Below are positions 25,923-33,185 of a DNA stretch of 64,000 nucleotides, one piece after another. Source of the DNA: Thiosulfativibrio zosterae. GTDB taxonomy: Bacteria; Pseudomonadota; Gammaproteobacteria; Thiomicrospirales; Thiomicrospiraceae. The notes below the pieces were generated by a model. That model saw only the letters and a program-made list of their open reading frames with translations, was not told the origin of the DNA and searched no databases. Positions within the stretch are counted from its first letter, which is position 1, and every line of letters starts with the position of its first letter. The DNA lies in NCBI RefSeq assembly GCF_011398155.1, contig NZ_AP021888.1, forward strand, positions 454,001 to 518,000, written 5' to 3'. The translations under genes were made by a program, and so were the position numbers.

Positions 25923-27590
25923 ATGTTTGAAAGTGCATTTGTTGAACTGAGTATGTTATTGGCCATTGCGGCTGTCATAGGTTTTATTGGGGTACAGCTT
26001 AAACAGCCTTTAATTGTTTCTTTTATTGCGGTGGGTATTTTGGTCGGGCCAGCGGTGCTTGGAATCGTGACGCTAACAGATGAAATCAACTTGTTAGCGC
26101 ATTTGGGTATCGCAGTGCTGTTGTTTGTGGTGGGGTTAAAATTAGACCTCCATATTATACGCACCATGGGTGTTGTTGCCTTGTTTACGGGCTTGGGGCA
26201 GGTGATTTTTACCTCGGTCATTGGCTTTTTGATAGGCTTGGCTTTAGGGTTTTCATCCATAGGTGCGCTCTATGTTGCAGTGGCACTGACCTTTTCATCG
26301 ACCATTATCATTGTTAAATTGCTCTCAGATAAACGCGAGCTCGATGCCTTGCATGGTCGAATTGCCATCGGTTTTTTGATTGTGCAGGACATAGTTGTGG
26401 TGTTGGCCATGATCGGCTTAACGGCAATTGGTCAGTCGGAGACTTCTGGCAATTTGGGTTATGAGGCTCTGATGGTCTTGATCAAAGGCGCGGTGTTATT
26501 GGTTGCGGTCGCCTTATTGATTAGATATGTGATGCCCAAATTACTCGCCAAATTGGCGCATTCTTCTGAGCTTTTGGTGTTGTTTGCCATCGCCTGGGCG
26601 GTTTTAGGTGCTTCAATAGGCTATATGATGGGCTTTAGTCAAGAAGTGGGCGCATTTTTAGCGGGTATTACCTTGGCATCAACCCATTATCGGGAGTTGA
26701 TTGGTGCCAGATTGGTGAGCTTACGCGATTTTTTACTGCTCTTTTTCTTTATCAGTTTGGGTGCGAGCTTAGATTTAAGTACCTTGGGGTCGCAAATTTG
26801 GCCAGCTTTAGTCTTTTCTATTTTTGTGTTGGTCGGGAATCCTTTAATCGTGATGGTGATTATGGGCTATATGGGGTATCGCAAGCGCACCGGGTTTTTA
26901 GCAGGATTAACGGTGGCACAGATTTCTGAGTTTTCGCTTATTTTGGCAGCGCTTGGGTTTAGTTTGGGACACATCGATCAAGAAACCGTTGGCCTAGTCA
27001 CTTTGGTTGGGCTCATTACCATTTCAGCCTCGACCTATATGATTTTATATTCTCACCCGCTTTATCTGAAATTATCGCCCTATTTGGATATCTTTGAGCG
27101 TAAGGTACCTTATCGTGAAGAGAATATTGATCAGGTGATAGAACGCAAGCCCGCCGATGTGATTTTATTTGGATTGGGACGATTTGGGATGGTGATTGCA
27201 CAAAACTTGCAAGCGCAGGGGAAACAAGTACTCGCCATAGATTTTAATCCCCAATTGGTTCAAGAAACCGCCTTGCACCAAGTGCCTATTCGTTATGGGG
27301 ATGCAGAAGACCCTGAATTTATCCAAAGCTTGCCCTTATCGGAAGCCCAATGGGTGGTGAGCACCATGCGAGATAGGCACTTAAATTTGGCGCTGTTGCG
27401 TTCACTGGCTGAATCGCATTATGAGGGTAAAGTGGCGGTGGCTTCCAGTCATTTGAGTGAAGTCGAATTTTTAAAGCAACAAGGTGCCAATCTAGTATTA
27501 GTGCCTTATCAAGATGCCGCTTTAGAAGCGGTGCATCGCATTATGAGTTTTGAAGAAACCGGTGCTTCAGCCGAAGTCAAAGGGAGTTAA
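25923..27590 (+). CDS. Monovalent cation:proton antiporter-2 (KefB/YbaL-like) with RCK domain
   Basis: 555 residues. About 12 membrane segments (1-385) form a Na/H-exchanger-type unit, with GVQLKQPLIVSFIAVGILVGP and FSSTIIIVKLLSD as typical stretches. They are followed by a cytoplasmic TrkA-N/RCK domain starting at DVILFGLGRFG (about 418), which binds a nucleotide ligand. It is probably a K+ or Na+/H+ antiporter in the inner membrane. The next gene, a Usp protein, starts 3 bp after the stop, so the pair forms an operon. Confidence 0.88.
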   Translation: MFESAFVELSMLLAIAAVIGFIGVQLKQPLIVSFIAVGILVGPAVLGIVTLTDEINLLAHLGIAVLLFVVGLKLDLHIIRTMGVVALFTGLGQVIFTSVIGFLIGLALGFSSIGALYVAVALTFSSTIIIVKLLSDKRELDALHGRIAIGFLIVQDIVVVLAMIGLTAIGQSETSGNLGYEALMVLIKGAVLLVAVALLIRYVMPKLLAKLAHSSELLVLFAIAWAVLGASIGYMMGFSQEVGAFLAGITLASTHYRELIGARLVSLRDFLLLFFFISLGASLDLSTLGSQIWPALVFSIFVLVGNPLIVMVIMGYMGYRKRTGFLAGLTVAQISEFSLILAALGFSLGHIDQETVGLVTLVGLITISASTYMILYSHPLYLKLSPYLDIFERKVPYREENIDQVIERKPADVILFGLGRFGMVIAQNLQAQGKQVLAIDFNPQLVQETALHQVPIRYGDAEDPEFIQSLPLSEAQWVVSTMRDRHLNLALLRSLAESHYEGKVAVASSHLSEVEFLKQQGANLVLVPYQDAALEAVHRIMSFEETGASAEVKGS

Positions 27591-27593
27591 TTG

Positions 27594-28556
27594 ATGTTAA
27601 AACATATTTTATTGGTTTCTCAAGACCCCTTGCAAGAGGCGGGTTTGTTGGATTGGGCATTTCACTTTGCAGGGCAACAGCAGGCAAAATTAACCATCTT
27701 AAGTGTACTGCCAGAGATAGATTATTCGTTATTGGAATGGCTAAAGAATATTCGCCCACAAGATCAGCAGGCGCAAGAAAGGCTGGGACGACAACAGGTG
27801 TTCCAATCATGGCTTGATCAAGCTCAGAGCCTAGGTTTGGATTGTGATTTGCATATTGAATTTGGCAAGGTTTATTTAAAAACCGTGCAGCTGGCGTTAC
27901 AGAAATCGGTTGATTTGGTCATCAAAAAAATCGATACACCAGCGCATGCGCACGCCTCATTGTTTAGCAGTCAAGACCAACATTTACTGCGAAAATGCCC
28001 ATGTCCTCTTTTATTGTATAAGGCCGAATCATCTTTGCCATTTAATAACATACTGGCCAGTATTGATGTGGCTGTTGAGGGGCTTGATGAAGAGACTTAT
28101 AACTCGAACTCTGATACAGATTTAAATCAAAATATCCTAGCCTTGGCTAATCATTTTGCGCAAGCAACACCAAACCCCTTGTCGGTTGTTCATGCATGGA
28201 ATGTGGATGGCGAAAACTTGGTGCGTTATTGGAATGTTGACCTCACCTCAGACGATTTAGAACGCCTGAATCAGCATGTTTGGTTTGGTCACCACTTAGC
28301 ACTCGACAGAGCGTTAGCTTTTCTAAAGCAAGCGCAACCCAACTTAAAGGTGATTACCCCCAAAGGCGAGCCAGAAGTGGTGATTCCTCCTTTAATTGTC
28401 GAGGCACAAATCGATTTGTTGGTGATGGGAACCTTAGGGCGTTCAGGATTATCGGGCGTGTTTATTGGTAATACAGCAGAAAATTTATTAGAAAGTATTC
28501 AGTGTTCCGTATTGGCAATCAAACCCAAGGGATTTATTTCTCCAATTCAACCCTAA
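27594..28556 (+). CDS. Tandem universal stress protein (UspA-type)
   Basis: 320 residues with two Usp domains. The second ends with MGTLGRSGLSGVFIGNTAEN, which fits the ATP-binding G-x2-G-x9-G(S/T) motif; the first is degenerate. The ATG at 27594 is preferred over the TTG at 27591 directly after the antiporter stop. Coupling with an RCK antiporter suggests nucleotide-dependent control of ion transport, which is inference. Confidence 0.85.
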   Translation: MLKHILLVSQDPLQEAGLLDWAFHFAGQQQAKLTILSVLPEIDYSLLEWLKNIRPQDQQAQERLGRQQVFQSWLDQAQSLGLDCDLHIEFGKVYLKTVQLALQKSVDLVIKKIDTPAHAHASLFSSQDQHLLRKCPCPLLLYKAESSLPFNNILASIDVAVEGLDEETYNSNSDTDLNQNILALANHFAQATPNPLSVVHAWNVDGENLVRYWNVDLTSDDLERLNQHVWFGHHLALDRALAFLKQAQPNLKVITPKGEPEVVIPPLIVEAQIDLLVMGTLGRSGLSGVFIGNTAENLLESIQCSVLAIKPKGFISPIQP

Positions 28557-28564
28557 AACCCGCT

Positions 28565-28590
28565 AAAAATGACCAGGCCTGGTCATTTTT
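28565..28590. repeat. CCAGGCCTGG palindrome between usp and lactate permease (26-bp perfect)
   Basis: AAAAATGACCAGG and its reverse complement start 8 bp after the usp stop, with a T5 run on the right: a textbook terminator layout for the usp mRNA. Confidence 0.85.
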
Positions 28591-28614
28591 GGGGTATTTT
28601 TCTGGAAGATTATC

Positions 28615-30306
28615 ATGACCTTATTACAGTTGTTCACTGCCAGTATGCCTGTTTTGGCGGTGTTGGTTTTGTTGGTGGTGTTGCGATTGCCTGCCAGTCG
28701 AGCCATGGGGTTAAGTTTAGTTTTGGTGGCTGGGTTGGCTTGGCAGGTATGGGGCATGTTGCCCCAGCAAATTGCAGCCTCTGTTTTAGAAGGTTGGGTG
28801 ATTGCTTCTTCTATTTTAATGATTGTATTTGGCGCAGTACTCTTACTCAATACCCTCAAAGCCAGTGGTGCGGTTGAAGCGATTCGCCAAGGATTTACCC
28901 ATATTTCGCCCGATAGACGGGTGCAAACGGTGATTGTTGGCTGGTTGTTTGTGGCGTTTTTAGAAGGCGCCAGTGGCTTTGGTACGCCAGCGGCCATCGT
29001 AGCGCCTTTGTTGTTGGCTTTGGGGTTTCCCGCACTCGCAGCGGTTGTTTTGGCTTTGATTGCCGACAGCGCGGCGGTCTCTTATGGCGCAGTGGGTACG
29101 CCTTTGGTGGTGGGTATTTATCAAGGTTTAAATGGAGCAACCCTAGCGCAAGTGCAGACGGTGGCTGAGACAGCCGCCTTTTTAGATTTATGGGTGGCCA
29201 GTTTTTTACCTTTATTAATGGTGATGATGCTCACACGATTTTTTGGCGCAAATCGCTCGTGGCGTGAAGGCTTGGGAGCTTGGAAGTTTGCGTTGTTAGG
29301 CGGTTTTTCGTTTACCTTATCAGCGCTTGTGGTTGTGCATACTTTGGGGCCTGAGTTTCCAGCTATTTTAGCGGGGCTGTTTGGACTGGCGGTGACCGTT
29401 TTGGCGGCCAAAAAAGGTTGGTTTTTACCAAAAGACACTTGGCTGTTTGCGTCTGACTATCCAATAAAGACAGCTTTAGGCTTAAATGAAAGTGTGCCAG
29501 GCTTTGAGGCAGATGCGGCTTGCAAAAACGACACTTCATTGGGTGGGGTAGGGTGTTTGCTACCGACACCGCCTTTGCAACCCTCTTTAAGTTTGTTACA
29601 AGCTTGGATGCCCTATGTGTTAGTTGCCGTGGTTTTAATTTTAACGCGGCTTGATTTTTTGCCTTTTAAATCTTGGCTACTTTCTTTTTCGGTTGAATTT
29701 AATCAGCTGCTATCCACCGATATTTCTACCAAACTCACACCGCTGTATTTACCCAGCAGCGCCTTTATTTTAGTGGCGGTGTTTACGGTTTTTTATCACA
29801 AGGTACCTTTTAAAGAAACGACTCTGGTGTGGCGAGATTCGTTGCGTGTTTTATTGCCCACCTTTGTCGCCTTGATGACCGCAGTGCCGATGGTGAGGGT
29901 TTTCTTGAATTCAGGCATAAACACCATGGGTTTGGCCAGTATGCCGATAGAGTTAGCAGGGTTAGCAGCGGATATCTTTGAGCATCAATGGGTGTTTGTA
30001 GCGCCTTTAGTGGGGAGTTTAGGCAGTTTTGTGGCAGGATCGGCGACTTTTTCAAATATGATGTTTGCCGAATTTCAGGTGAGTGCCGCCCAGGCTGTCA
30101 ACTTGCCGACTCATCTTGCCTTAGCGTTACAAGTGTTGGGTGCCAATGCGGGTAATATGATTTGCGTGGTAAATGTGGTGGCAGCGGCTTCGGTGGTTCA
30201 TCTGACGGGCAAAGAAGGCCAAATTATCCGCTTAACGCTTTTGCCCATGACTTTTTATATTTTGGCAACAGGTTCCATTGCTTGGCTGTTGGCGCAGTTT
30301 TTGTGA
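28615..30306 (+). CDS. lldP: L-lactate/glycolate permease family transporter
   Basis: 563 residues with 12-14 membrane segments. Family hallmarks are [17 protein letters not shown] near residue 120 and [16 protein letters not shown] near residue 465. LldP-type carriers take up lactate or glycolate with protons. No lactate dehydrogenase gene lies nearby, so the substrate is open; glycolate uptake or release is also possible. Confidence 0.88.
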   Translation: MTLLQLFTASMPVLAVLVLLVVLRLPASRAMGLSLVLVAGLAWQVWGMLPQQIAASVLEGWVIASSILMIVFGAVLLLNTLKASGAVEAIRQGFTHISPDRRVQTVIVGWLFVAFLEGASGFGTPAAIVAPLLLALGFPALAAVVLALIADSAAVSYGAVGTPLVVGIYQGLNGATLAQVQTVAETAAFLDLWVASFLPLLMVMMLTRFFGANRSWREGLGAWKFALLGGFSFTLSALVVVHTLGPEFPAILAGLFGLAVTVLAAKKGWFLPKDTWLFASDYPIKTALGLNESVPGFEADAACKNDTSLGGVGCLLPTPPLQPSLSLLQAWMPYVLVAVVLILTRLDFLPFKSWLLSFSVEFNQLLSTDISTKLTPLYLPSSAFILVAVFTVFYHKVPFKETTLVWRDSLRVLLPTFVALMTAVPMVRVFLNSGINTMGLASMPIELAGLAADIFEHQWVFVAPLVGSLGSFVAGSATFSNMMFAEFQVSAAQAVNLPTHLALALQVLGANAGNMICVVNVVAAASVVHLTGKEGQIIRLTLLPMTFYILATGSIAWLLAQFL

Positions 30307-30372
30307 CAAGACATTAGAGACCTTTTTCCTGAAATCTTCTAAATTGAGTTCCAGGTTACAGGTCACGGATTC

Positions 30373-30546
30373 TTGTGGGTAAGTCAAAGCTTGTACCCAA
30401 ATCGTTCCAAAAACTTGGACATTGAAAATAGTGAATTTGAACAGCTTTTAAGAAATCAGCTTGAAGGGTTTAGCCACTCGTTTGCTTGTCCCGAGATTGA
30501 TTTTTTATGTCTATTAAAAATGAATAACTCAAAAGTGGATTTATAA
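30373..30546 (+). CDS. Possible short gene or gene remnant, 57 codons
   Basis: A frame open from the stop at 30340 to TAA at 30544-30546 has a TTG at 30373 as first candidate start. Its codon use is gene-like (SQSLYPNRSKNLD, FEQLLRNQLEGF) and it overlaps the last bases of the convergent GGDEF-EAL gene. There is no ribosome site. It could be the end of a decayed gene. I recognise no family. Confidence 0.25.
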   Translation: MWVSQSLYPNRSKNLDIENSEFEQLLRNQLEGFSHSFACPEIDFLCLLKMNNSKVDL

Positions 30547-33081
30547 CTGCGCGATTTTAGCGAGTAACTCTTTACTCAGTTTTTTAAACGCGACGAGTTT
30601 TTGAGCAAGTAACAGGGTGTTGTTTTGTTCATTGAGGCTGACCAATTCCGCGGCTAAAATATGAGATTTTTGATGTAATGCTTTGATGTCCACCCATTGT
30701 GCTTGGTTTTGTGGGTATTGTAGTTGGTGCTGTTTGTGTTCAATAGAGTTAATCAATTTGCCAAAGCGACATTCATCTTGGTTCAGTTTTGGCACATAGG
30801 GGTAGTCGCCTTTTAGGAAAGCAGTAATGGAAGAAGCCCAGGCCTGATATTCTACCTTGGCAAACAGCAACGAAACTTCGTCATGCGTTTGAAGTTCTGA
30901 GTTAATCCATTCTTGGGGTGGTTGCCAATTGGATAGCCAATTTGGAAAGTCGCTGGCGGGTAAGGGCTTGGAGATGGCATAACCTTGGGCCAACTCGCAG
31001 CCCAGCTGTAATAAGATGTTTCCCTGTTCAATGGTTTCAACGCCTTCTGCCAAAACTTCATGTTGAAAGGCTTCTGCCAGACTGATAATGGCTTCTAATA
31101 TGGAGAGGTCATTGATGTTGTACAACATTTCCTTAACAAAACTTTGATCAATTTTGATTTGATGAATCGGCAATTTTTTGAGGTAAGTTAAAGACGAATA
31201 ACCCGTACCAAAATCATCCAACGCAAAACTGACGCCAAGCTTGTTGCAAAGGTTAATCATATTGGTGGTGTGTTTAAGATCTTCAATTTGGCTGGTTTCT
31301 AAAATTTCAATTTGCAAGTCAGCTGGATTAACGCTTGGGTGCTCTGCGAGTATTTCAGCCAAGCGTTCTGCAAAGTTAGATTGCATTAAATGATGGGCGC
31401 TGATATTGACACTGATTGCAATGGCAATGTTTTTTGTCTTCCAGGTTTCTAGCTGTTTGAGTGCCTGATGGATTACCCATTCCCCCAGCGTAATAGACAG
31501 AGGGTGCTCTTCAATTTGGGGTAAAAAAGTCAGTGGCGATAGTAGCCCTTTGTCTGGATGTTGCCAGCGAATAAGGGCTTCTGCCCCTATAAGATTTCCT
31601 GTTCTCATCTCGACTTTGGGTTGATAGTAGAGTTCAAATTCACCCATATTTAAACCATTGGAAATTTGGTCTAGGTATTCATAGTGGGCTTTCAGGTTAT
31701 CGTTCAGTTGTAGATTAAAAAACTCAAAACGGTTTTTGCCTGCAATTTTGGCTTGATACATCGCTTGATCAGCCTGACGCATCAGTTGGTCTGCATCTAC
31801 AGTGATTTCTTGTGGAAATTGCGTTAACCCAATACTGGCAGTGACATTGATTTTAACTTTTTTGATTTGAATTGGCAGCGCAACCGTTTCTAGCAGGCGC
31901 TTGATTAAGGGGACGGCATCATTGATATGCTTGAGGTTGGGCATGAGAATGACAAACTCATCACCACCAATTCTAGCGAGCGTATCGCCTTCACGGAGGA
32001 CTTTTTGCATGGTTTTCGACAGGGTGACTAACAGCAAATCTCCTTGATCATGACCATAGTTATCATTGATTTCTTTAAAACCATCTAAATCCAAGAAGGC
32101 TAATACCATCGGATTGAATGTGCGCTGTGTCAATATCATTGCTTGATTAATGCGGTCAGCCAGCAGTGTGCGATTAGGCAGGCCTGTCAGTGGGTCAAAG
32201 TGAGCCAGATTTTTAAGTTGTAATTCACGCTGTTTGACCAAAGAATTATCGCTGTAGAGTGCAATATAGCGTTGTACTTCATTCACATGATTCACGATGG
32301 TTGTGATGTGCATAATCACTTCTATCAGTTCACCATTTTTACGACGGTTAATAATTTCACCTTTCCAAGAGCCTTCTTTTTCTAGGCGATTCCAAAGTTG
32401 CTCATAAAAAGATTGGCAGTTTTCACTTGAACTGAGTATTTTTGGGTTTTGCCCGATGACTTCTTCGGCTTGATATCCGGTGATGGTGGTGAAAGAAGGG
32501 TTCACTTTTAGAATGTTATTTTGCGCATCGGTAATCATAATACCTTCACCCGCAGCGCTGAAAAAACTCGCGGCTAATTTTAGCTGTTCTTCGCTCTTTT
32601 TTTGCTCTGAAATATCTTGTATGACTAAGCGAAAAACGGTTTGGGATGCGTTGTTAAATGAGGTCGCCAATGTTAATTTTGCCCAAAAAATACTTTGATC
32701 TTTTTTGAGTAAGCGCAGATCGCAAGTTTGGGTTGAGTCTAGCTGTGCAATGACTTTTTGGCGGCAGAAATAATAAGTATCTTGGTCTTCTGAAAAAATG
32801 TAATTGGTGATGGCGGTATTAACCAGCGATTCTTCAGTTTGGTCAAGTAAGGCGAGGGTGGTCAAATTGGCTTCTAAAATTTGGCCCTTTTCATTAAGTG
32901 AACAATAGCCAACAGGCGCATTTTTAAAGAGTTCTTGGTAGCGGTTTTTGGTGGCATTTAAGGCTTCTTGAATATGCTGAAGCTCTTCGTTTTGAAACTC
33001 TAATTCAATTTGATGCACTTGCAGTTCGTGCAGCGCTTCCTCGAGCTTAGCGGGCGAATCTAAGCCTTTTATGTTTTCCAA
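30541..33081 (-). CDS. PAS-PAS-GGDEF-EAL protein with C-terminal CZB-like domain
   Basis: 846 residues from a TTG at 33081, but coding clearly extends upstream to 33174 (see the site at 33171-33185). The N-terminal helix LHELQVHQIELEFQNEEL is typical of soluble PAS proteins. Two PAS domains lie near 45-165 and 165-285. The GGDEF domain has intact GGDEF. The EAL domain has EALIRW, EILETSQ and DDFGTGYSSLTYL, so both c-di-GMP synthesis and breakdown are possible. The tail (about 735-846) has ECRFGKL and LHQKSHILAAEL, like zinc-binding CZB domains. It is soluble. Confidence 0.9.
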   Translation of the reverse strand: MENIKGLDSPAKLEEALHELQVHQIELEFQNEELQHIQEALNATKNRYQELFKNAPVGYCSLNEKGQILEANLTTLALLDQTEESLVNTAITNYIFSEDQDTYYFCRQKVIAQLDSTQTCDLRLLKKDQSIFWAKLTLATSFNNASQTVFRLVIQDISEQKKSEEQLKLAASFFSAAGEGIMITDAQNNILKVNPSFTTITGYQAEEVIGQNPKILSSSENCQSFYEQLWNRLEKEGSWKGEIINRRKNGELIEVIMHITTIVNHVNEVQRYIALYSDNSLVKQRELQLKNLAHFDPLTGLPNRTLLADRINQAMILTQRTFNPMVLAFLDLDGFKEINDNYGHDQGDLLLVTLSKTMQKVLREGDTLARIGGDEFVILMPNLKHINDAVPLIKRLLETVALPIQIKKVKINVTASIGLTQFPQEITVDADQLMRQADQAMYQAKIAGKNRFEFFNLQLNDNLKAHYEYLDQISNGLNMGEFELYYQPKVEMRTGNLIGAEALIRWQHPDKGLLSPLTFLPQIEEHPLSITLGEWVIHQALKQLETWKTKNIAIAISVNISAHHLMQSNFAERLAEILAEHPSVNPADLQIEILETSQIEDLKHTTNMINLCNKLGVSFALDDFGTGYSSLTYLKKLPIHQIKIDQSFVKEMLYNINDLSILEAIISLAEAFQHEVLAEGVETIEQGNILLQLGCELAQGYAISKPLPASDFPNWLSNWQPPQEWINSELQTHDEVSLLFAKVEYQAWASSITAFLKGDYPYVPKLNQDECRFGKLINSIEHKQHQLQYPQNQAQWVDIKALHQKSHILAAELVSLNEQNNTLLLAQKLVAFKKLSKELLAKIAQL

Positions 33082-33170
33082 ATGAGAGGCGTGACGCGTT
33101 TTAGCAAGAGCTTCTGCTTTTTCGCGTAATGCTTTTTTGTGATCTGCGGCGCTTATGATTGCTTTCTCGA

Positions 33171-33185
33171 TTATTTTTTTATGTC
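33171..33185 (-). other. Candidate -1 frameshift site A AAA AAA before UAA
   Basis: On the minus strand the CheBR-PAS gene ends in codons GAC ATA AAA AAA TAA. The heptamer A AAA AAA (33180-33174) is in exact X XXY YYZ phase. A -1 slip reads ATA ATC GAG AAA and continues without stop into the PAS-GGDEF-EAL gene. One extra A in the mRNA from polymerase slippage would do the same. No clear stimulatory hairpin or upstream SD-like element is visible. Confidence 0.6.
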
